From Candidatus Melainabacteria bacterium (lineage in GTDB: Bacteria; Cyanobacteriota; Vampirovibrionia; Obscuribacterales; Obscuribacteraceae): 64,000 bases of DNA. The notes under the pieces are model-generated. The model ran no database searches and was not told the origin of the DNA. It saw only the letters and a list, made by a program, of their open reading frames with translations. This document shows, piece by piece, positions 32,452 through 42,358 of this stretch; position 1 is the first letter of the stretch, and each line of letters opens with the position of its first letter. A program made the translations under genes and the position numbers. The DNA is taken from the NCBI GenBank assembly GCA_003153555.1, contig PLZS01000130.1, positions 1-64,000 of the forward strand. Direction: 5' to 3'.

Positions 32452-34059
32452 TTATTTAGCCATGGTGGAATCGCTGGGTGTGGTGTTCAATCCAGGCGCG
32501 GCTTGCGGTGCCATCTCGATCGGTCCCCGCAACGATGGCATGTTCTTCGGTAGCACCATCGGGGCGACAGGAGCAACATTGGTCGATTCAGCACTCTCTG
32601 CTCTTGGCGGAATCAGGATCATAGTCGGTTCAGGTACTGGCACCACTACCGGTGCGGTCGGAGCAGTCGGAATGACCTTCTCTTTTATAGTCTTGTGCGG
32701 CTGCAAATACGTTGATGCTTCAGTCGAAGGCGGAGTTGCATAATTGTATTCGCGAACAGCAGGCCCAGTTGGCACAGGGGCGACCCCAGGAACATCAGGA
32801 ATTGTTTCCACACCGCTGGCTGCAGTGGAACTCCAATCCTTAACGTCATCCTTTATTTTGCGAACCTTATACGCGATTGCTCGATTTCTAAAACTATTTT
32901 TGCTGGCGATAAATCCATCCCAATCGAAATTGACGGGGTCGGTATGATCGCCCTGCTGAGCATATCGATGGGTGATTACGTTGGCATCGGGAACTTTATA
33001 ACGTTCTTGCAAATAAGACACCAGCTTGACCACCGATTCTTGAAGAGCAGCTGGATAATCTTGATGCCCTGTGTGACACATCTCGATACCAATACTATTG
33101 TCGTTATTGATACCAGGTAAGGTTTTAAATATGTTGATATGCACAGTGCCCAGGTCGGGATCAACAGCTTGAAAAATCGTGCCGTCACGGTCGACCACAT
33201 ACTGTGCACCAGCATGTCTCAAACCTGATGAACTCCAAGATTCGATCACGCGTTGTGCACCGATCGGAATGCCGGTTTCAGTTGAATGCATAATGATGTA
33301 CTTCACAGGCTCGCGGCGCCAGAAGATGCCACCACGAAGTGGATGATAGCTGACAATGCCGGCCCTGACCAGGCTTCTCGCCGTGTAGGAATCGGCATAA
33401 CCCTGGTGAAATGATCGCGCTATCTTGTTTGAGACGTCGCTTGGCAGAGGCGTGCGCTCAAACTCAGGTGGGTGCATCAAGAAGAAACTTAGAGGATAGG
33501 CATAGCGGCTTCTCGGTGCAGCCTTAGCAACGCGTACTACTTCGTGGGTGACAATAACACCGCGTCGGTGGCGCCCGCGGTGCACAACTACAATAGTCTT
33601 TTTGCTGCCCTCATAAGAAACAACATTGCGATTTCGACCGCGTCCTCGCGTAGTGTGAGCAACTTCGTGCGTATTCCGTGTGCTCGCTCCATGACGCGAA
33701 GAACTCACTTTCACTTCTGAGTGGAGAGAAGAATGGTGACTTACTGGCTCGGCTGAGTGACGCGACGAAGCACCGTGATGACCGACTGACACTGCTGCGG
33801 TATGAGAATGAGTCGCGGTCGGCGCTTTTTTCGAGTGGGAACGAGCGTCAGTGGGGATCGCAAGATTGGACAGAACAGCAAGCAACGCTATCGCAAAAGA
33901 CAATATCTGCACCGTCGCAGTGCCGCTTTGTTTGTGCACACATTGTTCTGTTGAAAGGCGATTAAGCAAAATGATACCCACCGTGAAAGCTACATTATAG
34001 GTACAAGGAACCAGATTCGGCAACGAAAAATAAAGCCACAATACACGCCAAAAGCGCAT
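32452..34059 (-). CDS. Secreted N-acetylmuramoyl-L-alanine amidase (Amidase_2/PGRP fold)
   Basis: The domain at about residues 250-400 has the zinc ligands and fold pattern of Amidase_2: IIMHSTETG, VDRDGTIFQAV, SIGIEMCHTGH and VITHRYAQQGDHTDP. These cut the amide bond between muramic acid and L-alanine in peptidoglycan. The N-terminal 75 residues hold two hydrophobic segments; residues about 41-73 (from a GTG at 33939) look like a better signal peptide than the ATG 34059 start. His/Ser-rich segments follow, and the C-terminal 110 residues are Pro/Ala-rich (wall-spanning or disordered). It may remodel the envelope or act in cell separation. No partner in operon. Confidence 0.9.
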   Translation of the reverse strand: MRFWRVLWLYFSLPNLVPCTYNVAFTVGIILLNRLSTEQCVHKQSGTATVQILSFAIALLAVLSNLAIPTDARSHSKKAPTATHSHTAAVSVGHHGASSRHSAEPVSHHSSLHSEVKVSSSRHGASTRNTHEVAHTTRGRGRNRNVVSYEGSKKTIVVVHRGRHRRGVIVTHEVVRVAKAAPRSRYAYPLSFFLMHPPEFERTPLPSDVSNKIARSFHQGYADSYTARSLVRAGIVSYHPLRGGIFWRREPVKYIIMHSTETGIPIGAQRVIESWSSSGLRHAGAQYVVDRDGTIFQAVDPDLGTVHINIFKTLPGINNDNSIGIEMCHTGHQDYPAALQESVVKLVSYLQERYKVPDANVITHRYAQQGDHTDPVNFDWDGFIASKNSFRNRAIAYKVRKIKDDVKDWSSTAASGVETIPDVPGVAPVPTGPAVREYNYATPPSTEASTYLQPHKTIKEKVIPTAPTAPVVVPVPEPTMILIPPRAESAESTNVAPVAPMVLPKNMPSLRGPIEMAPQAAPGLNTTPSDSTMAK

Positions 34060-34144
34060 TGCTGCTCAATCTATACAAAAAGGATCAAACAGGTGTACAT
34101 GGGAACATATTGCGGATGTACCTTTCAACTTGTGGCAGCGAGGT

Positions 34145-34174
34145 CCAGGTTCGGCTGGAAGCCGGCGCTCCCAG
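34145..34174. repeat. Single REP-like copy downstream of mnmA
   Basis: CCAGGTTCGGCTGGAAGCC followed by GGCGCTCCCAG matches the reverse complement of the left REPIN arm at 29126-29158, four bases shorter. It directly abuts the mnmA stop and could act as its terminator-like hairpin. Confidence 0.65.
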
Positions 34175-35329
34175 CTAGTCGATCCAGCCGCCGCCCAATA
34201 TATACGTATCATCCAAATCAAAAATGCCGAGCACTTGCCCAGGCGTGATCGCCGGCTGAGGATCACTGAAGGTCACACGCACTCGCTTGTCGGCAAGTGG
34301 AATTACCCTTGCAGGCACAGCTTCGCTGTTGTATCTAATTTTTGCCAGCGCATCAAAAGGACCATCCGGCATGTCGTCCATCAACCAATTCATTGCCGAA
34401 GCGGTCAACTCCGTGCGCAGTAACGCTTCCTTCGGTCCGGCAAAAACAACTCGCAACTCCGGATCTAGCGAAGTTACGTAAAGAGGCTCGGACGCAGCAA
34501 TGCCGAGCCCTTTCCGTTGCCCGATCGTGTAGTTATGGGTGCCTTTGTGTTCGCCTAGCACGTCACCAGTGATGGTGTGAATAATCGCGCCTGGAGCTTC
34601 GACAAGAAAGTTAGACAGATAAGTTTGGGTCGTAGTCCCCTTTGGAATAAAACACAGGTCTTGGCTGTCAGGTCGGTTTGCGGAGGCAAGTTCATTTTCA
34701 ACTGCAATCGCTCGAATTTGCTCTTTTGTATATTCACCAAGAGGCAAAAGAGTAGAACGCAACTGCTCCATAGTGATGCCCCAAAGCACATACGATTGAT
34801 CTTTGGTTCGATCCAAAGCGCGTCCCAACCGCGGTCCGTTCTCAGTTTCAATAACGCGGGCATAGTGCCCTGTGGCCATATATTTTGCGTGCAACAATTT
34901 CTTGCCGTAATTGAGAAGAGCGCCCCACTTGATCAGCGTATTGCAAAGACTGCATGGCAGCGGCGTTCGCGCCCGCGCATACGATTCGTGGAATTGATCG
35001 ATGATCTGACTCTTAAAGAGTTCACGCAAGTCGACAGCATGATGTTCAATGCCTAGTTGTTCGCAAACTCTTGCTGCATCAACCATGCCGGTGTCGCAAC
35101 AGCGACTTCCTGATTTGATCAACCAGCCTGTCACGCCGACTACGTCATATCCTTCTCTTTGCAGCAACAATGCGGTGGTGCTACTGTCTACGCCACCACT
35201 CATGGCGACGGCGACACGCACTTTGTTTGCCGGAACAGCACTGGCTTCGCGCGCGGAGGCAATGGCGCAAACTTGTTCAACCATTGCGGCATCGATAGTT
35301 TCTTCTTTAATCGTTTCTACCGTGCTCAT
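34175..35329 (-). CDS. mnmA: tRNA-specific 2-thiouridylase MnmA
   Basis: The N-terminal ATP-PPi loop SGGVDSSTT, the catalytic Cys in PLPCSLCNTLIKWG (first) and the second Cys in SQDLCFIP match MnmA, which puts the thio group on U34 of tRNA Lys, Glu and Gln with sulfur relayed from cysteine desulfurase. I start it at ATG 35329 because a terminator-like hairpin lies just upstream (35358-35373); a longer frame to 35401 would cross it. The length of 384 residues is normal. It is downstream of the TPR gene but separated by that terminator. REP-like sequence adjoins its 3' end. Confidence 0.96.
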   Translation of the reverse strand: MSTVETIKEETIDAAMVEQVCAIASAREASAVPANKVRVAVAMSGGVDSSTTALLLQREGYDVVGVTGWLIKSGSRCCDTGMVDAARVCEQLGIEHHAVDLRELFKSQIIDQFHESYARARTPLPCSLCNTLIKWGALLNYGKKLLHAKYMATGHYARVIETENGPRLGRALDRTKDQSYVLWGITMEQLRSTLLPLGEYTKEQIRAIAVENELASANRPDSQDLCFIPKGTTTQTYLSNFLVEAPGAIIHTITGDVLGEHKGTHNYTIGQRKGLGIAASEPLYVTSLDPELRVVFAGPKEALLRTELTASAMNWLMDDMPDGPFDALAKIRYNSEAVPARVIPLADKRVRVTFSDPQPAITPGQVLGIFDLDDTYILGGGWID

Positions 35330-35349
35330 CTTCCCTACCCGCGTTCGAG

Positions 35350-35373
35350 ACAATAAAGGGCTCTTAAGAGCCC
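35350..35373 (-). terminator. Intrinsic terminator between TPR gene and mnmA
   Basis: GGGCTCTTAAGAGCCC (35358-35373) is a perfect palindrome with a four-base loop, followed on the minus strand by TTTATTG. It lies 40 bases after the TPR stop at 35413. Confidence 0.65.
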
Positions 35374-35412
35374 GGAACCTGATTGTACTACAGATTGGCA
35401 CCCTGTTGACAG

Positions 35413-36957
35413 CTAGCCCTTAGGTTCGATACCTAAGCGGCGCAGGCGAAGGCGAGCCGGTTCTACATTGAGACCGTGGGGTGCAACCTTGAGGTAAAGC
35501 TCATATTCGCGCACTGCTTCACGTGTCTTCTCCATCTTCTCGAGCAACAAGGCGCGATTGTAATGAATGACCGGCAGCTCAAGGCCCGCTTGAGCAATAG
35601 CAGATTTGTATTCATTGTCCGCATCCACAAGTTTGTTTTTCTTCTTGAGCAGCATAGCCAGCGCGTTATGTGCAACTGCCATCGACGTACGAGTGGATCT
35701 TGCATCTTCAAGCGCAAGCCTAAACTCTGCTTCCGCGCTCTTATCATCATCTAACAAACGATAAGTTTGACCGAGATTATAGTGCGCCGATGGAAACGGC
35801 CCTTTTTTTAATTGAATAGCTTTCTTGTAGGACTGAACAGCCTTTTCGTAATTGGCGTGGGGCGTCGCCCCCTTCTGGTGAGCAACCACATAACCTAAAT
35901 TGTTATAGAGAACGGCGTCATCACCCTTAGTCGCTAGAAGGGCCCGTATAGCCGATTCTGCAGGCTTCCACTGCCGCCCCTTAATCAGCTTTTCCACCTC
36001 GCCGATGTCAACAACCGAAGTCGGTGCACTACCCTCAACGTCAGGTCCTGAGCCGGAATTTCGCACATGCTCTAAAAACCGACGGGTATCGGCAGCGTAG
36101 CTCGGGTCTTTCTCATATTTCAAAGACATTTCGAGCGCATTTTCTGCCTCACCCTTGTTCTTCAACGCCGCCTCTGCCAAACCAAGGTGGTAGTAAGCCA
36201 TGGCGTATTCAGGTTTGTATTTCACCGCCCGGCGAGCGTTTTCGGCTGCCAACTCATATTTTTTGCTGTTGTAATACATCCGCGCCAAACAGTTATATGC
36301 CATGGCAAAGTCTGGTCGAATTCTCAAAGCCTGATTGAAGTAATCAATAGCTTCATCATTCCGTCGCTGATCAGCCAGAGCATTAGCAAGATTCACCATC
36401 GGCTCAACTTTAGCGTCGTCAGTTTTCGCTAACTGCAGAGCCTGTTTGTAATAAAGTACACATTGGTCGAACTTCTCCTGGTGATATGTCGCTGAACCGA
36501 GATTGTTAAGGATGTGCACGTTCAGGGCATCCAGGCTCAAACCTTTCATCAGCTCAGTTTCAGCCCGCTTGAAGTCGTTTTGTCGCAGATAGGTCGCACC
36601 AATGCCGTTGTAAGCTCCAGCGCAACTAGGAGCCAGTTTCAGAGCCTCCATAAATTGTTTTCTAGCTTCTGGATATTGACCGCGATCGATGAGCCGATTG
36701 CCGGCAATCAAACAGTCATTGACTTCTTTTATGTTGCCGCGGTCTTCCTGCTGACCGTTATTGCCGCCTTCAGGAGGAGCTTGGTCACCCAACTGCGAAA
36801 GCAACACACGTTCTTGCGCTAAAGCTGGTGCGGATACGCTTAACGCCGCCGACACAGAGATTACGCCTACAACTATCAAGGCTTTTAACGCAAACAATTT
36901 ATTGTGTAAATTCAACTCAGATATCTGACGGGATTTGCTATTGAACCTTTCAAACAT
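35413..36957 (-). CDS. Secreted TPR protein (514 residues)
   Basis: The product begins at ATG 36957 with a hydrophobic segment (ALIVVGVISVSAALSVSAPALAQ) that ends in ALA-Q, a likely signal-peptidase site. The mature protein carries two blocks of TPR repeats (YPEARKQFMEALKLAP, FKRAETELMKGLSLD, YNCLARMYYNSKKYELA, and a second block from about residue 320 including YNLGQTYRLLDDDKSAEAEFRLAL), separated by an Ala/Ser/Gly linker. The C-terminal REYELYLKVAPHGLNVEPARLRLRRLG resembles the unit ends of the 1270-residue protein, so both belong to one family. It is probably exported and may act as a scaffold. It is divergent from mfd. Confidence 0.88.
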   Translation of the reverse strand: MFERFNSKSRQISELNLHNKLFALKALIVVGVISVSAALSVSAPALAQERVLLSQLGDQAPPEGGNNGQQEDRGNIKEVNDCLIAGNRLIDRGQYPEARKQFMEALKLAPSCAGAYNGIGATYLRQNDFKRAETELMKGLSLDALNVHILNNLGSATYHQEKFDQCVLYYKQALQLAKTDDAKVEPMVNLANALADQRRNDEAIDYFNQALRIRPDFAMAYNCLARMYYNSKKYELAAENARRAVKYKPEYAMAYYHLGLAEAALKNKGEAENALEMSLKYEKDPSYAADTRRFLEHVRNSGSGPDVEGSAPTSVVDIGEVEKLIKGRQWKPAESAIRALLATKGDDAVLYNNLGYVVAHQKGATPHANYEKAVQSYKKAIQLKKGPFPSAHYNLGQTYRLLDDDKSAEAEFRLALEDARSTRTSMAVAHNALAMLLKKKNKLVDADNEYKSAIAQAGLELPVIHYNRALLLEKMEKTREAVREYELYLKVAPHGLNVEPARLRLRRLGIEPKG

Positions 36958-37113
36958 AATAGCGGGTTACAGAAAGAACAACCTCGATTGCAATATGCTA
37001 CGATCATATATTCCCCGAAATTCGAAGCTCACGATGGGAAGGGGCTTTAAGGCGCAAACGAGAGCCTTAAAAATTGAAAACGGTGTCCTTCTATTCAGGT
37101 CGAACTTAAAAAT

Positions 37114-40100
37114 ATGCGCGAGAACGTTCTTGCAACTGCACTGCACCAGCGGTTTCTGGACTGCCCTCAGTATGCGCGTCTTTTGGCTCGAACGGCGCGA
37201 GCAGCCGCCGGTGAGCTGAATATTTCGGGGCTTGCTGATTCAGCAAAATCGCTGATCTTGTCAGTTTTGATGCATGAGGTTAAACGCCCATTTTTCCTGA
37301 TTGTGCCAGACAACCATGCGGGCTCGAGATTTCAGCAAGAGCTTTCTAACTTAACCCGATATCCCGTCTATTTTTATCCTTCATCAGAAGTTTCGCCGTA
37401 TGAACAGGTGCTTAGCAGCCCTGACAATATCGCCGCCCAAATGGAAGTGCTTCAGAAGATCGTTGATGCTCCCAACGAGCCCTTCTTTGTTCTGGTTCCT
37501 GCCCGTGCCCTGATTCAAAGAGTGCTGGATAAAGAAACTCTTGCCGCAAACAATTTCAGATTGTCTGTCGGAGACACAGTCGACCCGAAAGAATTGTCAA
37601 CGCGCCTCGTGCGTCTCGGATATTCACGCGAGACGGTCGTTACTTTACGGGGTGAGTTTAGTATCAGGGGCGATATCATCGATATTTATCCTGCGTCAGG
37701 ACAACCCTTGCGTATCGAATTGTTTGGTGACGAAATTGAATCAATCAGGCTCTTTAACATTGAGAATCAGCGCTCAGTAGAAGACGCGAAGAGTGTTTTG
37801 ATCCCACCAAGATATTGGGTGATTCTCGATACAAAGAAAAAAGAAGAGTTTCAAGCGTTGATTGAGCAACTGAGGGCAGTTGCGGACAAAACAATCGAAG
37901 AGCTTGGTGACAGTGCGGCCGCAGAGACTTTGCGCGCGGTCATGGAAAACGATTTAACTAGTTTTGAGTCAGGTACTTATCCCGAGTCGGCAGAATATTA
38001 CTCTCCGTACCTGCATAAGAATATAACGACACTGGTTGACTATTTGCCACCAACAGCGCTGGTTCTGTTTGATGAGTGGGACACCCTGATCATGTCGCTT
38101 ACATCTTACGAAGAGAAATTGAACACCTCTTACACTGAAGGCTTGTCGACAGGACGATTGTTGCCTTTGCCTAATCCTCTGCACATGTCAGTTGCCGAGA
38201 TGTCGCAAAAGTTGAAAGAAAGGCAACGTGTCTATCTTTCCACGCTGCCTATTTTTGACAATGAAAATCAAACAGCGCTTGTTCAATTTGATTGTCATTC
38301 AATCGAGCGTTTCGGCAATCAAATGCAGGTTCTGATAGATCGCATTCGGCAGTGGCGCAAGGATGGTCACCGCATTCTTATTTCCACAGAACAACCTCAA
38401 CGCATTCTCGGCCTTCTTAAAGAATGGGATGTCACCGCCACATATATACCTGGACCGACTGAAGGCTCAGTCGCCAAAGAAATTGCAGAACATGGCGCGC
38501 TGCCAGAAACTGCAGCATCGCTTGGAGAACTTCTTAATTTACCCGGTGGTCGCGCTGCGGGCAGCCTGCAAGAGGTATGGGTGACCAGACATGGCTTTGT
38601 GGGCGGATTCAGACTAGAAGATGTGAAACTGGTTTCAATCACCGATACTGAAATGTTTGGCTTGAAGCGCAAGCCGACTGTTTATCGCAGACCCACTGCC
38701 GAGAAGACATACGATCGTTTCACCTCAGTTACTGACTTGAAGATCGGCGACTACGTTGTCCACATCAAGCAAGGAATCGGACAATTCGTCGGCGTTCAGC
38801 GCATCAGCGTTGATGGACAGCAAAGGGAATATCTCACTGTTCAATATTCTGGTGAGGACCGCCTTTACGTTCCTGTAGATCAAATCAACTTGCTCTCTCG
38901 CTATCGAGGTGCAGGCGAAAGCGCACCACGACTGTCGCGACTGGGTGGTGCTGAATGGGAAACGGTCAAGAAGCGCGTCAAAAAATCCGTCAAAGCGGTT
39001 GCTGAAGACCTCGTTAATTTATATGCCATGCGGGCTAAACAAGAAGGTTTTGCGGCTCTGGCAGACACGCCTTGGCAAAACGAGATGGAAGAAGCGTTTA
39101 GATTCGAAGAGACGCCAGACCAGTGGCAAGCCATTGTTGACACAAAGAGAGATTTAGAATCGACAAAACCGATGGATCGACTAATCTGCGGAGACGTAGG
39201 TTTCGGCAAAACCGAAGTGGCAATCAGAGGAATTTTCAAAGCGGTCATGTCTGGCAAACAAGCCGCCATCCTCGTTCCAACCACGATTCTTGCACAACAG
39301 CATTTCAACACGATGAGCGAGCGTTTTGCACCATACCCAATAAAAGTTGGTCTCCTCAGCCGCTTTAAAACAGCAAAAGAGCAGCGAGAAGTAGTAGTCA
39401 AACTAGCTTCGGGCGAATGTGATGTCGTTGTCGGCACGCACCGCATGCTGCAAAAAGATATTCAATTTAAAGATCTAGGCTTAATCGTGATCGACGAAGA
39501 ACAAAGGTTTGGTGTCGGACACAAAGAGAAATTAAAGCAGCTACGCGTGATGGTTGACGTTCTGACCATGTCAGCAACGCCAATTCCAAGAACACTGCAC
39601 ATGGCATTGTCTGGCGCGCGTGATATGTCATTGATCAATACGCCGCCCACCAATAGAGCACCGATCAAAACATTCGTTGGCGAATATAAATTGCCGCTCG
39701 TGCGCACAGCCATCCTTCATGAAATGGAGAGAGGTGGACAAATCTACGTCGTCCATAATCGAGTCGAAAGTATCGAAGCGATCGCATTTGAGATCAAACA
39801 GTTAGTTCCAGAAGCACGTGTAATCATTGGTCACGGGCAAATGCACGAGCGCGAACTGGAAAATGTGATGCTCGATTTCTCAGCGCACGTATTCGATATC
39901 CTCGTCTGTACCACAATCATTGAATCGGGTCTCGACATTCCAAACGTTAATACGATCATCGTTAATGAAGCAGACAAGCTTGGATTAGCTCAGTTGTATC
40001 AATTGCGTGGGCGGGTCGGAAGAAGCGACGTGCAAGCGTATGCATATTGTTTGTTCCGTCCACAAAAAGTGTTGAGCGAAACTGCCCAAAACAGATTGAA

Positions 40101-40773
40101 AGCGATTCGCGAATTCACTTCATTGGGATCCGGCTACCAAATCGCCTTGAGAGACATGGAAATCCGCGGAGTCGGTAACATCCTCGGTTCCGAACAACAC
40201 GGTCACATGGTCTCGGTTGGATTTGATCTTTATTGCAAATTGCTCGAGGAATCTGTCGCTGAATTGAAAGGCGAAAGCGTATATTCGGATGCCGACACAC
40301 AAGTGGACATCAACGTCACCGCGTTCATACCGGAGACATACGTGTCGGATAACGAGCAGAGATTAATTGAATACAAACGCCTCGCTGACGTTAAGTCCGA
40401 ACGCCAACTAAATATGTTGCTGGAAGAATGGCAAGATAGATTTGGCCATCCTCCCCAAGAAGCCCTGCAACTTACGGCCGTGGTGCGTTTGCGTTTGTTG
40501 GCAAGCAAGGCGGCGGTCACTGCAATTAAACCGGAAGCCCAGGGAATCAGATTGTCGGTAAATTTTCGCTTACAACAGTGGTTGCCAATTCAAGCGCGTC
40601 TTCCGAAACACCTGGCTACTCGCACCACGTATAAGCCAGGAGCCGCTGGTGGAGCCGGTCCAACTCCATACATTCTGGTTCGTTCGCAGGGCGTATCGCC
40701 ACCTGAACAACTTGATTTGCTCCAAGAACTGCTTAGTGCTATGGTTGCTACTAGTCCAGAAAAAGTAAGCTGA
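37114..40773 (+). CDS. mfd: Transcription-repair coupling factor Mfd
   Basis: The 1219-residue protein has the UvrB-like N-terminal part (LRGEFSIRGDIIDIYP), the RNA-polymerase-interacting (CarD-like) domain with DYVVHIKQGIGQFVGVQ, and the SF2 translocase with Walker A GDVGFGKTE, DEEQRFGVGHKE and motif III MSATPIPRTLH, and VI QLRGRVGRS. The TRCF C-terminal domain follows. It removes stalled RNA polymerase from lesions and brings in UvrA. The length is normal. It starts at ATG 37114 without a clear ribosome site. Downstream is the PpiC lipoprotein gene, 45 bases away. Confidence 0.98.
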   Translation: MRENVLATALHQRFLDCPQYARLLARTARAAAGELNISGLADSAKSLILSVLMHEVKRPFFLIVPDNHAGSRFQQELSNLTRYPVYFYPSSEVSPYEQVLSSPDNIAAQMEVLQKIVDAPNEPFFVLVPARALIQRVLDKETLAANNFRLSVGDTVDPKELSTRLVRLGYSRETVVTLRGEFSIRGDIIDIYPASGQPLRIELFGDEIESIRLFNIENQRSVEDAKSVLIPPRYWVILDTKKKEEFQALIEQLRAVADKTIEELGDSAAAETLRAVMENDLTSFESGTYPESAEYYSPYLHKNITTLVDYLPPTALVLFDEWDTLIMSLTSYEEKLNTSYTEGLSTGRLLPLPNPLHMSVAEMSQKLKERQRVYLSTLPIFDNENQTALVQFDCHSIERFGNQMQVLIDRIRQWRKDGHRILISTEQPQRILGLLKEWDVTATYIPGPTEGSVAKEIAEHGALPETAASLGELLNLPGGRAAGSLQEVWVTRHGFVGGFRLEDVKLVSITDTEMFGLKRKPTVYRRPTAEKTYDRFTSVTDLKIGDYVVHIKQGIGQFVGVQRISVDGQQREYLTVQYSGEDRLYVPVDQINLLSRYRGAGESAPRLSRLGGAEWETVKKRVKKSVKAVAEDLVNLYAMRAKQEGFAALADTPWQNEMEEAFRFEETPDQWQAIVDTKRDLESTKPMDRLICGDVGFGKTEVAIRGIFKAVMSGKQAAILVPTTILAQQHFNTMSERFAPYPIKVGLLSRFKTAKEQREVVVKLASGECDVVVGTHRMLQKDIQFKDLGLIVIDEEQRFGVGHKEKLKQLRVMVDVLTMSATPIPRTLHMALSGARDMSLINTPPTNRAPIKTFVGEYKLPLVRTAILHEMERGGQIYVVHNRVESIEAIAFEIKQLVPEARVIIGHGQMHERELENVMLDFSAHVFDILVCTTIIESGLDIPNVNTIIVNEADKLGLAQLYQLRGRVGRSDVQAYAYCLFRPQKVLSETAQNRLKAIREFTSLGSGYQIALRDMEIRGVGNILGSEQHGHMVSVGFDLYCKLLEESVAELKGESVYSDADTQVDINVTAFIPETYVSDNEQRLIEYKRLADVKSERQLNMLLEEWQDRFGHPPQEALQLTAVVRLRLLASKAAVTAIKPEAQGIRLSVNFRLQQWLPIQARLPKHLATRTTYKPGAAGGAGPTPYILVRSQGVSPPEQLDLLQELLSAMVATSPEKVS

Positions 40774-40830
40774 TCAGTCGGTAACCTGTGTTGGATAGAC
40801 AATCCTCGGATATTTGGAGTGGTGAGCGTT

Positions 40831-42276
40831 TTGAAATCGATAATGGTGCGTGATCGGGCGGCGTCTCAATTATTCTTGGCACTATCTTTAAGCGTTGCAC
40901 TTTCGGGTTGCAGCAAAACCGCAGAAAAAACTGACGCAACCAAAACGACAACAGCGACGACAACTAGTACTGCTGCTGTTAATTCTAAGACCGACGCCAA
41001 GACTAAAACCGAAGTAGTTTCAGGAGATCTAGTTCCCAAAATAGAGGCAGCCCGAAAGAAAATCAAATTGGGTGCTATGCCTGATTCGGAAGTAATCTGC
41101 ACGATCGCCGGCACCCCGATCACGATCGGGCAGTATCGACGCACTTTGCAAACGCAAGAAGAACAAATTCAAACGAGCTTAAGTGCTGATCAAGGATTGC
41201 AGCGTCAGCTGATCGAAGAGGGCAGAAGGGAAGGTATTGCGTTAACCGAAGATGAAAAGAAGCGACTGTTCGAAACAGCAACAAAAGCTGAAACAGCGAG
41301 TGGTGGAGTGATCAAGAAACATCTGGATTCAGTGCACGAAACAACAGCGCATTTCAATCAATATGTGGTGGACCTCGGACTGGCCTTTAAGGTGGCCAGC
41401 ACTAAAATTGAAGAGCAGCTGTTGCACCAAATGGTGGATCGCGAAATTCTATGCGGTGCCGCACGGGCAAAAGGTTACGGACCCGGAGCATTCAACGTCT
41501 ATTTAGAAGCCAAAAAGAATAAAGTCTTTGATCAAATGGTTTCGAACGGGTTTACGAAAGATCAATTACGCGACGACATTGTTCAAGGCGAATTGGTGAC
41601 AAAAATGGTCGCTAATATTCACAAGACCGCAAGGGTCTCAGATGCTGATATACAGCAGGTTTACGAAAAGAACAAAGATAAATTCAAGCACGGCGAGATG
41701 CTTCAACTTAGCCAAATCGTTATTGCTGCTCCCAAGAAAGATTCGCCACAGCAGCCAAGTATGCGCACTCAAATCAAACAACAAGAACCAAAGTTATCCG
41801 AAGCAGAACTAGATATGAAGGTGAAAGTCGTTGAGCAGCAGCAGAGACAAAAGGCTGAAGATCTACTAGCCAAGGCGTTGAAAGGCGCAGATTTTGCCAA
41901 ACTGGCCGACGAATTCTCAGATGATATTGCCTCACGCGCGGCCAAGACTGGCGGCGACATGGGTATGCAAGACAAAAGTCATTTATTGAAAGAATTTGCC
42001 CAAAAGGTAGATTCCATCAAAGTGGGGCAGGTCTATCCGAACATCATCCCAAGCGATTACGGATACCACATTGTCAAACTAACTGCGCGCAAGCCTGCTG
42101 GGATTGAACCATTCGCTGAAGCGAAGGAAAAATTGCGCCCAATACTCACGGCAAATGCCGAACAAAAAGCTTTACGCGATTGGTTAGTGGAGAAGAGAAA
42201 GTCAACAGAGATTTCATTGTCTCCCGAATTTCAAGCGCTGGTCACAGCAGATTCAGGCCAGCCCAAAGCTCAATAA
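40831..42276 (+). CDS. PpiC-type peptidyl-prolyl isomerase lipoprotein (SurA/PrsA-like)
   Basis: The start is uncertain: TTG 40831 follows GGTGAG, and ATG 40843 also works; the frame opens at GTG 40819. The signal sequence ends with LSGC, a lipobox, followed by a Lys/Thr/Ala linker. The N-terminal helix pair (about 90-270) resembles the SurA/PrsA chaperone part. The parvulin domain is about residues 285-430: LQLSQIVIAAP, then ADFAKLADEFSDDIASR and GYHIVKLTARKP. It should fold or guide exported proteins at the membrane. The parvulin part carries an unusual charged insertion. It is possibly co-transcribed with mfd. Confidence 0.88.
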   Translation: MKSIMVRDRAASQLFLALSLSVALSGCSKTAEKTDATKTTTATTTSTAAVNSKTDAKTKTEVVSGDLVPKIEAARKKIKLGAMPDSEVICTIAGTPITIGQYRRTLQTQEEQIQTSLSADQGLQRQLIEEGRREGIALTEDEKKRLFETATKAETASGGVIKKHLDSVHETTAHFNQYVVDLGLAFKVASTKIEEQLLHQMVDREILCGAARAKGYGPGAFNVYLEAKKNKVFDQMVSNGFTKDQLRDDIVQGELVTKMVANIHKTARVSDADIQQVYEKNKDKFKHGEMLQLSQIVIAAPKKDSPQQPSMRTQIKQQEPKLSEAELDMKVKVVEQQQRQKAEDLLAKALKGADFAKLADEFSDDIASRAAKTGGDMGMQDKSHLLKEFAQKVDSIKVGQVYPNIIPSDYGYHIVKLTARKPAGIEPFAEAKEKLRPILTANAEQKALRDWLVEKRKSTEISLSPEFQALVTADSGQPKAQ

Positions 42277-42318
42277 AATGGCGCTAAATTCGGCTGAACA
42301 GGGTGCCTCATAATGCAC

Positions 42319-42324
42319 TATAAT
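42319..42324 (+). promoter_or_regulatory. Perfect -10 box
   Basis: TATAAT lies 34 bases before ATG 42359, so transcription should start near 42331. The -35 is weak (CTGAAC at 42294). It supports a real transcript for the Ser-Gly-Gly repeat ORF. Confidence 0.5.
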
Positions 42325-42358
42325 TCGGCGAGATGAGCGCACACGAGCCGAGGTTATT

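Noticed and set aside
32384-32743. Plus-strand ORF of 119 residues, Gly/Thr-rich
   Set aside because: It is the reverse reading of the Pro/Ala-rich tail of the amidase gene; no ribosome site and low complexity.
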